Under the pieces are notes generated by a model. The model saw only the letters and a program-made list of their open reading frames with translations, was not told the DNA's origin and searched no databases. From Eucalyptus grandis (lineage: Eukaryota; Streptophyta; Magnoliopsida; Myrtales; Myrtaceae), in contig NC_052616.1 in the NCBI RefSeq assembly GCF_016545825.1, positions 7,254,001 through 7,318,000 on the forward strand: a stretch of DNA of 64,000 nt, read 5' to 3'. Of the stretch, positions 36,456 to 48,125 are shown piece after piece. A program made the translations under genes and the position numbers. The number at the start of each line of letters is the position of its first letter. Within the stretch, counting starts at the first letter, position 1.

Positions 36456-39400
36456 ATGATACTTCCAGGAAAAGTAAGAATATTCTCTCTCTTTATTTTC
36501 TCTCATTATGCTGTGAAATTTTGCGTTGGTGGAGATGTCATTACGGCATCTGAGTACATCCAAGACCCTGGAAGTATCATATCAAGTGGAGGTCTCTACA
36601 GACTGGGATTCTTTAACCCCAATGGTTCTACCAATCGGTATGTCGGAATATGGCATGACAAGATTCCTGCATATAACGTCTTTTGGGTTGCGAACAGGGA
36701 GAAGCCTGTTGCAGATTCTTCTGGTGTCATGACCATATCTGATGACGGTAATCTTGTGATAATGAATGGAAAGAAGGAAGTACTTTGGTCATCCAACGTT
36801 TCCACCTCTGGAGCTAATGCAAAGCCCAATTATTAGATAGTGGAAATCTTATCTTGCTCAAACAAAGTTCTAATACGAGCACAAATGATACAGCAATGGT
36901 ATGGGAAAGTTTCCAGAACATGTCTGATACACTCATGGCGAAAATGAAGCTTAGCACCAATGTGAGAACAAATGAGAAGCAGGTACTCACATCTTGGAAA
37001 AGCCCTTCTGATCCATCAATTGGAAGTTTCTCAGTTAGTTTTGAACCACTAAATATTCCTGAAGTTTTCCTTTGGAATGGCAGTACTCTTTATTGGCGGA
37101 GTGGTCCATGGAATGGTAAGGTTTTCATTGGAATTCCCCAGATGGCATCTGTCTATCTTGATGGATTTAGCATAGGGGATGGCGAAGAAGGAACTGTCTA
37201 TCTGACTTACAATTTTGCAGAGGTGTCTTATTTGTCCTACTTTTTTGTGAAGTCAAATGGGGTATTGTTGCAGCCATACTGGGATTTAAAATTTAAGTAT
37301 TGGCGAATCGATTGGTCAACCCCGGATTCCGATTGTGATGTTTATGGCAAGTGTGGGCCGTTTGGATTCTGCGATACCAAGAAATCACCAATTTGCAGCT
37401 GCTTGAGAGGCTTTCAGCCTAAAAGAGTCGAAGAATGGAGCAGAGGGAATTGGTCCAGTGGATGCATCCAGAGATCATTGCTGCAATGTGACAGGATAAA
37501 AAATGGCAGTACTAAAGTGGGAAAAATGGATGGATTTCTAAAGCTTGAGAATGTGAAAGTGCCAAATTATGCAATCTGGTCATCATCTTTGGAAGACAAG
37601 TGCCGAGAGCAGTGCCTCAGTAATTGCTCGTGTGCAGCATATGCTTATGATGCGGGAGTTGGTTGCATGTACTGGAGGGGAGACCTAATCGACATACGGA
37701 AGTTTTCCTATGGAGGAAAAACTCTTTTTGTCCGACTGCCCCGTTCAGAACTTGGTAAGTTCATTCCTAAATTTAGTTCTTGATTAATCTGGTAATGTGA
37801 CTTACTGCTAGATGGTTAGGGAATTTCAATCTATGTGATATGCGAGGTGGAGTTGTGATCTATGAAAGGTAGCAAAACAGTACTTTCTTTAATGTCTGTT
37901 CAATCTCTTAAATCATTGTATGTCCGTATTTTGATCTGCAGAAGGAAAACGAGATCTGAGAGCAATTATAGCGGCTGCAGTTGTTGTGGCAACAGTTATT
38001 TTCAGTATTGGTACTTTCTTCGCCTGGAAGAAGTCAAAAACGAAGAGGTAAAGACGGAGAACAATTTTCAGAGGCTTCTACTGAGAACATGCTTGGAAAG
38101 AGCTTGAGCAAAGTTTATCTCCAGGAGCTTGTGCTATATAAATTGGAAGAGCTGGCCGCAGCAACAAGCAACTTTAGTGACGCGAACAAGCTCGGAGAGG
38201 GTGGTTTTGGGGCAGTATATAGGGTAATACTTTGTCATGAAGAGGCAAAAGCTCCTTTTTTTCTTCTTCTTTAATTTCAGCAGCTCATTTAAGTCCTTTT
38301 GTACAGGGGAGATTGCTAAATGGAAAAGAAATAGCAGTCAAAAGACTATCCAGGGCCTCGGGACAAGGATTGCAGGAATTTATCAATGAAATGGTCGTGA
38401 TTTCTAAGGTCCAACATCGAAATCTAGTTCGACTCCTTGGATGCTGTGCCGAGCAAGATGAGAAACTATTAATCTATGAGTTCATGCCAAATAAGGGTCT
38501 AGATACATTTCTTTTCGGTAATATTCCATTTCTTGCAACATTCCCTCGATCTATCATCGAATGCCAGTTTATAGGAAGTCTAATTTTTAATTTTAGCTGT
38601 TTAAACAGCATCTGGCTGTACCTATTGCACGTACTTCACATTTTCGGTTTACATAGGAACATCTTCCTGTGCATTTCACTCTTCTCCATTCATAAAACTA
38701 ACACATTATTTTATGAATTTCACTTCTCTTTTCTACTTCAGATCCGCTCAAACGAGAGCAACTGGATTGGAGAAGACGGTTCAACATTATTGATGGAATT
38801 TGTCGAGGGCTACTGTACCTTCACCGTGACTCTAGACTACGGATAATTCATAGAGATCTTAAGACAAGTAATATCCTGTTGGACGAAGAGCTCAATACAA
38901 AAATTTCAGACTTGGGAACAGCCAGGATATTTGGGGAAAAGAAGATCAAGCAGACACACTAAGAGTTGTGGGAACCTAGTTAGTATTTCTTATATTATGA
39001 GTCTCCTAATGATTTTTATCTTTATACCTAGCATAAGAAATATGAAGGTGTTTCATTGAATGCAGTGGTTACATGGCTCCGGAATATGCGATGGAAGGGC
39101 GGTTTTCAGAAAAATCAGATGTTTTTAGCTTCGGAGTAGTATTGCTGGAGATCGTAAGTGGAAGACAGAACACTAGCTTCAATGAGGAAGATCAATCCTT
39201 GAGCCTGTTAGGATTGGTAAGCTGTTACAAACAGAGAGATCACCCTATTTCCATCAACTCAAATTCCAAAATAATTGGCCTTGAATTCTGTTTTTTTGGC
39301 AGGCATGGAAATACTGGGAGGAAGACAATGTACTTGCACTAGCGGACCCTAAAATTTCTGTTGGACCCTTTGGGGTTGAGATCACAAGGTGCATAAACGT

Positions 39401-39611
39401 GGGGCTGCTCTGTACACAAGAATTCGCACAAGACAGGCCTACCATTTCAACTGTTATTTCAATGATTAACAATGAAATTGTTGGTCTTCCTAGTCCAAAC
39501 AAACCTGCATTCACCGAGAGGCAAACAACCACCGACACAGGTTCCTCCAGACAAAGCCAGAAGAAATATTCTGCCAACCATGTCACTCTTACCTCTCTGG
39601 AAGGCAGATAA
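36456..39611 (+). pseudogene. S-domain receptor-like kinase B, right copy, frameshifted
   Basis: Same architecture as the left copy. Exons 36456-37754, 37942-38223, 38307-38517, 38742-38975, 39066-39216, 39303-39611. Lesions relative to the left copy: one A missing at about 36821 in the lectin domain, two A missing at 38036-38040 just after the membrane segment (leads to TAA), and one G missing at about 38933 after the kinase activation-loop start. In addition DFG reads DLG (38909-38917). None of these is shared with the left copy, whose own lesions are absent here. Exon 4 again meets a CT instead of a GT donor (38976-38977). The last three lesions sit in or near homopolymers, so some could be consensus errors. 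The C-terminal exon is intact and identical in protein to the left copy. Confidence 0.9.
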
Positions 39612-39909
39612 AAAGAGGATGCCTGAACCAACACATTCGAAAGTTCAGCTCGGAGATGCAAACTATAGCCAGCTCGTGTCTTGGACATGGAGTGAATAAT
39701 AAGTACTAGCATGATCCTATTTACATGTACTGCTGTTAAAGCAGAGTCTCTGTGTTCCTTTTCTTTTTTTCCTTAATCAAGGTCGATCTTGCTTGGAAAT
39801 GTATGAACGTAAAATTGTGAAATAGCAAGTTACTGTAAGTTGGGTGGCCGTTAGGCCTTGCTTATTTGTGTCATTCCAAAGTTGGGGGGCAAATATTTGG
39901 CAAATTCTG

Positions 39910-40167
39910 TGTTGGTACAGTTGAGATTAATAGTACGGAAAACAAATTTGAGGAATTTCTGTATAATTCGATAAATTTAATAAAAAAATATTAACCTATT
40001 TATAGGCTTTACGAGAGACAATCAAAGCTAACATATATCAATCAAAGATGTGAATAATCAAAGAAGATATTGCACAATCTTGAGAGATACTGAAAACCAA
40101 TGGAAACATTCTAATTTTCTCTAATATAGGAAAATATCCTAAAACATTGTTCTAATTATCTCTAACA
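39910..40167 (-). mobile_element. Copia LTR relic with polypurine tract (right arm)
   Basis: Mirror of 16298-16556. Minus-strand LTR TGTTAGAGATAATTAG...GTACCAACA, preceded on that strand by TTTGAGAGGGGA (40168-40179). Confidence 0.65.
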
Positions 40168-40587
40168 TCCCCTCTCAAACTTAAGTCTTGAGTTTAAATT
40201 AAAAACCAAGAAACAACTAGACTATATATTTCAGAATTTGGCTCATCTGAGCGCTGTGTGTCTGGTGGTGGAGTCAGTTCCCTAATATGAGCGGCGGTAA
40301 AACAGCAAGTGATTGATACGGCTGGCTTTGCTGCCTAAAATAGTAACTAGACGACACAGCCAATGCGGCTGACTTCGTAATAGCAAACAGTCGATGCGGC
40401 TGCCTTTGCTTTCCAAACAATTACTGAACGACACGACCTTTGCAACTCGCATCATAATGACCAAGCTGAGAATCTAATAGAAATAGTAAGTAGCTGATGC
40501 GGCTAGCTTTGCTGGTAAAATAGTAACTCAGCTTTCTCGGATAATAGGGCTCTATAGATGATGTTGGCTATCGGATGAGAAGAACGT

Positions 40588-40931
40588 TGTTGAAATCAAC
40601 TTGAGTGGAGGATATTAGGACTTATACAAAAGAAATGACAAGAAACAACATTAGCTCTAGAAAGGCATTTGGGTGTGTAGTGTCGAGCAGCGAGGATGCA
40701 TTTATTTGCTTGGGATGCATGGATACATCATTGAGAATGTTAAAGCAAGAAAAAAAAAATAGAATTGGGAGATTTCTAATGTGCACTGGGTTCAAAGGAT
40801 TGCCTTATGTTGAAGGGTAGTTTAGTCTTCTTCATTGTTTGTGAACTCTAATGCTCACTAAATATTTTGATGTAATCCCTAATTATGAAAATAACAATTT
40901 TGTTCTCTTTCGATTACATGGTATCAGAGCC
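40588..40931 (+). mobile_element. Copia LTR (331 bp) plus PBS, truncated element (right arm)
   Basis: TGTTGAAATCAACTTGAGTGGAGG...CGATTACA (40588-40918) followed without a gap by TGGTATCAGAGCC (40919-40931), complementary to tRNA-iMet. The gag fragment at 41557 is on the same strand. Mirror 15535-15878. Confidence 0.75.
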
Positions 40932-41556
40932 ACAAAAATACACCTTTTACTCTAGCCACCGATAGTCATTGTTATATCATCGAGAAACCACCGTCGCGGA
41001 TGGCGAGAAACCACCTTTGCCGAACGGCAACATCCACGATGCTCTAGTCATTATTGCCAAGGCTTGGTGACCAAATCTAGCATCGTTTGAACCATAGCTG
41101 TGGTCGCCTATCCTCGAGAGCAAATCTAGCGGCACGAATGAGGTATTCTCCTCCTTCCTAGCTTAGGGAACATCTAGTGTGTCAGACTTTCGGAGCACTT
41201 TGAAGCAATAGGACATGAAGTTCTTCTAGGGTGATGTGCGCATAATTACTCATCTATCGGAATATTCTCTTTTAGGTGATGTGGCCAAGGATTGCAAGTG
41301 CAGCGAATGCAATCATTTGAGAGTTTTTTTTTTTTTTGGTCAGTAATCATTTGAGAGTTTGATTGGTTGGTTTTCATATGACAATTAGTGGATTCACTTC
41401 TCAACGAAAAGTGACATGGGTTTGTTTACAATTATGAAATTTTGATAGGTCTTGTTGTTGATCTAGAACTTTGTGTTGGTTTAGTGTCGCTTCAGATATC
41501 TAAACAGCTTAATGCCTTAAGGGATGACTTTATGTTTTTTTATTTATTATTGAGTT

Positions 41557-41712
41557 ATGGCTAGAAACTCTGAACCTAGTGTGAGCATGGATACCAATCT
41601 TACTAATATGAAGTTGAGTTCTGTCGAGCTAGATGGAACCAATTACCCTTCTTGGTCTATGGCGGTCAAGATGTATTTGTTGGCCACCAAACAGTTGAGT
41701 TATTTGAACTAA
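41557..41712 (+). pseudogene. Copia gag N-terminal fragment (right arm)
   Basis: 51-residue frame starting MARNSEPSVSMDTNLTNMKL and containing LDGTNYPSWSMAVKMYLLAT, the N-terminal gag motif of Copia elements, then an early stop. It lies about 630 bp after the PBS of the 331-bp-LTR relic and belongs to it. Nothing of pol follows. Confidence 0.78.
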
Positions 41713-43050
41713 CTTTTGGGATGTGAGAGGCTCAAAACCACCTAACACTGGTATTGGAGGCTAGGTTATCAACAAGTCTGAGAGAGCCAAGGTTACCAAT
41801 AAGTCTGGACCCAACAATCACTCGAAGAGGGTTGTAGTGGCCTCCGACCAAAATCCGATGTGTGAGGGAGAGATCATTGGGGTTTATCCCACATCGTTGT
41901 GGAAGAGGCAGGCAGCCACTTTATAAGTGTGAGGGAAAGTATCATATTTGAGCTAGCTTTTGAAGTGAGAAAGGCCGAATTCCACCCAGCAAAATTAAAC
42001 CCATCTTGCAAGAAAATGGAGTAGCGAGCTTCTCTGTTTGCTGAGGAAGATAAATAATATTTTGGGAATGGTAATTTTTAGCTCTGTCTAATTTATTTAC
42101 TTGACTTCACTCTTAGCATGAGCTTAGCAACCTTATTCATACGATGACATTAAAAGCACAACCGGAAAACAGGAAGAGAGAGAGAGAGAGAGAGAGAGAG
42201 GAAGTTAGAAAGAATTTTTTCTCCTTAGGATTATATATGTCCATATCCAAGTTCAACCCGCAATGTGGCGTCAAAGGCCTGGTTAGACTGCTCAATCGGG
42301 GAAATAGAGATTTTAGCATTGCTAAAGATACTGTTTCTAAAATCAAGTGATGTGATTGTATGCATGACTGTCTTCCGTCTTGTTTCTAGAATAAAGTACA
42401 TTGCTAAAGATAAATTTTGTCGGATTTTTTTCAAGGAAATTATAGAACAACGCAAATTTAAATCATTGAATAATGATTAGTTAAGTGATCAAATGTTTGG
42501 TTTTCATATTGGTTTGGGGGCAAAAAAAAGCGTTAAAATTACAGTATTCCACCATTGAGACCAATCTGTAAGGCCAAGTTCTACATACGTACATCGTGTG
42601 GTAGAGACTACCCCGATACGTGTGAACAACACTACAAGTCCATTACGCACGTCCGTATGGATTAATTAGTCCAAGTGAAAGTTGGATTGTCTCGTGTTGT
42701 CCAGAAAAATGTATGAATTTTGCTCCTGACGCTGAGATGAAGCTAAAAACTCAATGAAGTTGCTAATGTAACAACAGCAGGAGATGCCATCAGTAACGTT
42801 GTGCTTGGGCCTCTCTTCGTCATTCATTAACGGAGCAGTACTAGGCAACCAATCAAATGCTAATGGGTCCATGAGAAAATAGTTGAAGCAGAAAGTCATA
42901 ATATATCAGGACAAAGACCTTAACGTCAAATGCTATTAGCCGATAAGGACGGGATCCTTTAAAGTTCGGGAACACTTGCTACTCTATCTTCCTGGTAACT
43001 TCTTGCGTCTGAGCTAGCCATAGTTTCTTCTCTTGGTCTATCAATAGCCG

Positions 43051-43092
<42 letters not shown>

Positions 43093-43180
43093 AACACCAT
43101 GTATGAAAAGGAGAAATGGTAACATTTCTCTTTTGAGGAATAATTTCTTTTCACAAATAGTTATTTTCTATTTTTACTCT
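41713..43180. other. No gene; single copy of the module duplicated in the left arm
   Basis: Includes the empty Sirevirus target (GTAGA, 42601-42605), a GA run (about 42177-42200) and a TC run (43053-43090). The open frames (42231-42480, 42666-42899) are mirrored but have no recognisable product. Confidence 0.55.
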
Positions 43181-44370
43181 CTAGAATAATTTCTAAGTAA
43201 AACAACACGTTTGATAATTATACAAAATTTCTATTCTTGGAATAAAAAAAAATAGGAATGTGTTTGGTACGATTTACAATTTTTTTTTAATTTTTAATTT
43301 TTTTCTTCTTGCTTTCGGTTGCTTCTTTGCCACTATTGGCTGCTGACCATCGACCGGGGTGACGAGTGATGGGTTGGCGGTCGGCAGGCGATGGTAGTCA
43401 ATGGCTGACAGCCAACTGCGACAGCGGCAAATCCAAGGGCGATGACTGCAGCAAGGAAGAAGAAGAAAAGAAAAATAGAAAAGAAAAAAAATGACTAATT
43501 TCTAGAAATTATTCTTAGGAACAATAAGTTACTTTTTTTTTTAATTTCTTGCTTCTTTTCCAAATATATTCCCGTCTACTTTTCTATTCCATGAAATAGA
43601 AAAATTATTTGATATTATCAAACGGATTTTTGTTCTTTTTCAATTCCAGGGAGCAAAATACCAAAAAAATCAAGGAACAAAAACATTACTATGCAGCCCG
43701 TATGGGGCTGTTTAGCAATGTTCCCGTTCCTTGATTTTTCTATTCTTTTACTCCCTAGCATAGAATAAAAAATAGAAATCCATTTGGTAACGTTAATTAA
43801 TTTTTCTATTCCTCGGAATAAAAAAGTGGACAGGGAATAGATTTGGAACAAAAACAAGAAATTAAAAAAAAAAAGTAACTTCATGTTCCCAAGAACAATT
43901 TTTAGAAATAAGTTATTTTTTCTTTTCTTTTTTTTCTTTTCTTCTTCCTTGCCGGCCCTCACCCCTCGCCACTACCCCCTGTTGTCCAACCAATGACCAT
44001 CGCCACCACCGACCCTCGGCCGCCGATTGACCACCTGCCACCAACTGCACACCACCAACCCTTGACCGCTGTTAACCTCTGGCGACCAGCAGCTGACAGG
44101 TGGCGGTCAATCGATGGCCAAAGGCAGGCGGTGAGCAGCCACAATGGCAAGGAAGAATAAGAAAAGAAAAAAAGAAAAAAATCTTTTCTGGATCATACCA
44201 AACATATTTATATTCTTTTTTTCATTCTGAGAATAGAAATTTTATGTAGTTATTAAACACGTTATTTTACTCTTGTTTCAAGGAATAGAAAAAAAAAAAT
44301 TATTTCTAAAAAGAAATTGTTCTTCGAAATAAAAGTATTACCAAATGGACCTTAAAGTGCTTGAAATCTA
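43180..44370. repeat. Cluster of fold-back MITE-like elements (right arm)
   Basis: Mirror of 1640-2830, with the same GTTTGGTA/TACCAAAC boundaries and self-complementary cores (GCAGCCCGTATGGGGCTGTTTAG near 43695). Confidence 0.55.
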
Positions 44371-46539
44371 TGAGAACAACCCCATTTCTATATGGCCCAC
44401 AAAGAAAAGTAAAGTTGGTCGACAAAAGCCCCAATTGACGCTAATTGCCCTGCCCGGGCAATGGCTTTTTCATCGACAGCACTTGATTAATTAATCTCTG
44501 GAGTTTTATATTTGCTTTTTAAGGAAACTTTTATGCCTTGGTTCACTTTGATTTTCTTTGTGTTTGAATCATGACATTTACTTTTCCTCTAATCTTTGAG
44601 AAGCGAAAAATCAAAATTAAAAAACAATTTAAGTTGAGACAATTTGAGCTAATGTTTCTCTTTGCTTCTCAACTTATGAACATCAAGTTACAAATTGCAA
44701 ATGCTTATGTTGGCATCTGACATTGCAAGTATGAAAGTCTGGGTCTTGCAATCTCATTCTTTACCGTATTCATATAAATTTAGAAATTAGGGACGTTCTT
44801 GTTTAAAAATAGCATGCCGCATCAGGCATCGACTTGAAAAAAATATGCGACTCTACCGGAAACACGCCAGGAAAGGGGATGGAGGATATGGTCAACTCAA
44901 AGGAATGGAGGACCGGCGAGTTTAAGGGAGGAAGGAGTTGATTTTGGAAGTAAAGAAAGATAGAAGAGAGATAGATTTGGCCTAGATTTGGAGATAGAGG
45001 ATGGAGGGACTCCTCTTTCTTGCTGAATGAAAGAGGGACTCGGCGAAGATTCAATGGGGATTCTCGTAAATTGGCGTGTAAAGGCAGAGGAAAAACCGAA
45101 AAGTAAAAAAATCCGAGAGATAGACACGAGGGATTAATTTTCTTATCTTACTTTCGTCCTTGAGCATCCAGATTTATTTCTTGACATAACGTCATTCGTT
45201 AAAGGAAAAAAATTACTGAATCTGAAAAAGTTATTTATGAAAAAATAGATATTAAAAACTGAGCTGCCGTCGACAGTCTAACTTGACATTATCGAAGAGA
45301 AGACCTCCCCACAAGCTGACAATCAACTTTAGATTATTTTTTTTTCTTTTTAAATCCGGAGGTACAGACGGAGAGACAATTTAATTTTAGAATTTGAATT
45401 ATGAATTTAGCAAATCTACCTTCCTCGTTGAGAGCTGCGATCTCCAAAGCTAAATGACATGAAATACGACCACATAGACAAGCGACCCATTTAGGTTTTT
45501 AATTAACCCCGGTCTAATTTTTGTGATTTACACTTGAAATATTATATTGATCTCAGACTACTTCATTTTTCTTAGAAATAAATATTAAAATATAATTTCA
45601 CATTACTTGACAATGGTCATATCTACTCTTTATATTAATGTGATATACATATACCTTCATTAATAAGTCTAAACTTTTAGATTAAACTTTCTTTCAATAA
45701 ATAGCAATTAATTATTAATAGAGACAATCAAACGAACTTAGTGAAATACTCGATTTCCAATAGTTCTTCCAACATTAACCATTTTAATATATAATGGACT
45801 AAATTAAACATTTGCCAACCATTTAAAAATCACATTGAACAAATTTAAAAATTTATGGGTGATATTACACACTAAACCAAAGTTCATGAACCATTTATAT
45901 TATTTTCCCAGTCAAATTTTAATAATTCATACGTTTACCTAATTCCATATATAATTACTCATTGCTATTTTATCTATGATTAGTTTGTTATTTGTTCTCT
46001 CTTTCTCAAAAGATTTTTTTTTTATTACATTTTGAAAAGAATTCAATGATTTTACAAATGATTTGATAAATAATAAATTGTCTCGTTATGTATGATTAAT
46101 AGGAGAAATTGTCAGTTTCCTTCTTCTTATTTTTTAATGATTCTCTTAAAAATGACAAAAGTATCATTTACTCAATAACACTCAAACAAAAAGAATCCAC
46201 TCATATTTGTTGTCTTAACACGTGCGCATTCTACTATTTAAGATGAAATGAGCGTATAATAAATATGTGATGTGTGGCTCCTTGAGGAATTTACGATAAT
46301 TCTCTTCGTTGATCTCGGCACACTTAATGGACCACGAATTGTCTCAATTCAACCTCCTCATTTCTCGGGTCCTTCTTCATATCAAGCTTTCATGAAGTAT
46401 TTCTCGGTCTATGGCAGCAGCGGAGATCACGGGCTGAAGGCCCCGGGAAAAATGAATATTTCTTTCTGCAATAAATGTGTTCACATTACTTTATGAAAAT
46501 CTATGTTCTTCGAAATTTCTTTCTTAACAACTTGTAGAA

Positions 46540-48125
46540 CAATGTGAATACAAATTTAAATCCTCAAGTAATGATTAGCTAAAGGTGCGTTTGATAATAT
46601 TTCTACTTTGGAAATTCATAAATAGTCTTTTTAATTTCTATTCTTGGAACAATTTCTAAGTAAAAGAACGCGTTTTAGTAACTATACAAAATTTTCATTC
46701 TCAAAATAGAAAAAGAACATAAATTCATTTGGTACAGTTAACAATTTTTTAATATTTCTTTTCTTTTCTTCTTCTTCATTGTCACTGCCTACCCGCCGTT
46801 GCCCGCACCCTCTCCTCGCCGACGGCAAAGAAGGCGGTGCTAATGATGGTAGTGGGCGGCGAGTAGTGAGGAAGAAATGAAAATGAAAATAAAAAATAAT
46901 TTATTTCTAAAAATTGTTCTCAAGAATAAGAAGCTTTATTTTTCTTCTTTTTGTTTCTATTCCAAATCTATTCTCCAGCCACTTTTTTATTTCGGGGAAT
47001 AGAGAAATTAGTTGACGTTACTAAACGGATTTTTATTCTTTTTTTTTTTATTCCGGAGAACAAAAGAACAGAAAAAAAAAAAAATAGAAGCGTTGCCATG
47101 TACACCCTGAGTGATCAATCGTTTGGTTATCATATTGGTTTGGATATGACAAAGTACATGTTAAAATTAGAGAATTCTTCTCATGTTGAAATCGATCTGG
47201 AAGGCCACCTTCTTCATCGTGTGATGGAGACTACCTTGATAGATGTGGACAATGCTATTACATCCATTGGTAGGGACTGATTAGTCCAAGTTGGATTGTC
47301 TTGCATTGTATGGAAAAATATATGAATTTAGATCGTGATGCTGAGATGAAACTGAGAACTCATTAAATTTTCCAATTTGACAACTGCAGGAGATCCTATC
47401 AGTAACGCTGTGCTTGGACGGTTGGACCTCTCTCTGTCATTCATTAATGGAGTAGTAATAAGAACCCAATCCAAGCTGAGATTCGCTGCATATCACCACG
47501 AAGACCATAAAGTCAAATGCTATTGGTGGATGAGAACAGTGTTCTCTAAAACTCAGGAACACCTGCTACTCTATCTTCCTGGCAACTTCCTGCGTCTGAG
47601 CTAGCCATAGTTGCTTTGCTTGGTCGATCGGTCGCTCTCTCGCTTCCAACATCATGTGTGAAAAGAAGAAGAATGGCTCTCTTTCTTTACTAGAAGTTGA
47701 AATTATTGTACTACTCCTTGGAAGACCGAAAAGCAAAGTGCTGGTAGTCGATTAGAACGACCCCGTTGCCATATAGCCAACAAAGAAACGTGAAGGCGGT
47801 AGACAAAAAGCCCCAAATTACGCTAATTGCTCTGCTCAGGCGATGACTTTTACCTCGACAGTACTCAATTAATTAATCTCTGGAGATTTATATTTTCTTT
47901 TTTTAAGAAATTTTTTATGTTTTGGTCCACATTTTCCTTTGTGTTTGAATCATGACATCTTCTTTTCCTCTAATCTTTGAGAAGGAAAAAATTAAAATTA
48001 AAAAACAATTTAAATTGAGACAATTTGAGCTAATGTTTCTCTTTGCTTCTCAACTTATGAACATCAAGTTACAAATTGCAAATGCTCATGTTGGCATCTG
48101 ACATTGCAAGTATGTAAGTCCGGAT
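46540..48125 (+). repeat. Older, diverged direct copy of right-arm segment 42420-44760
   Basis: Shared in the same order and orientation: AACAATGTGAATACAAATTTAAATC..AATGATTAG (46540) with 42445; GTTTGGTTATCATATTGGTTTGG (47121) with 42494; TTAGTCCAAG..TTGGATTGTCT (47280) with 42667; CTCTATCTTCCTGGCAACTTC (47570) with 42981; and GTTTCTCTTTGCTTCTCAACTTATGAAC (48033) with 44654. The copy is much more diverged than the palindrome arms. It carries its own MITE-like block at about 46580-47110. It lies outside the palindrome and its mirror would be left of this window. Confidence 0.75.

Larger units (their letters stand above)
25982..46006 (-). repeat. Right arm of the giant inverted duplication
   Basis: Mirror of the left arm. 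It starts at CCCCTCTGTAATGCATTTAT, which pairs with the left-arm end at 25854, and runs to the CTCTTTCTCAAAAGA stretch at about 46006, which pairs with the first bases of the window. It carries the more complete gene set (kinases A and B) and a private solo LTR. It lacks the left arm's Sirevirus, SINE, tandem duplication and 596-bp segment. Confidence 0.93.
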
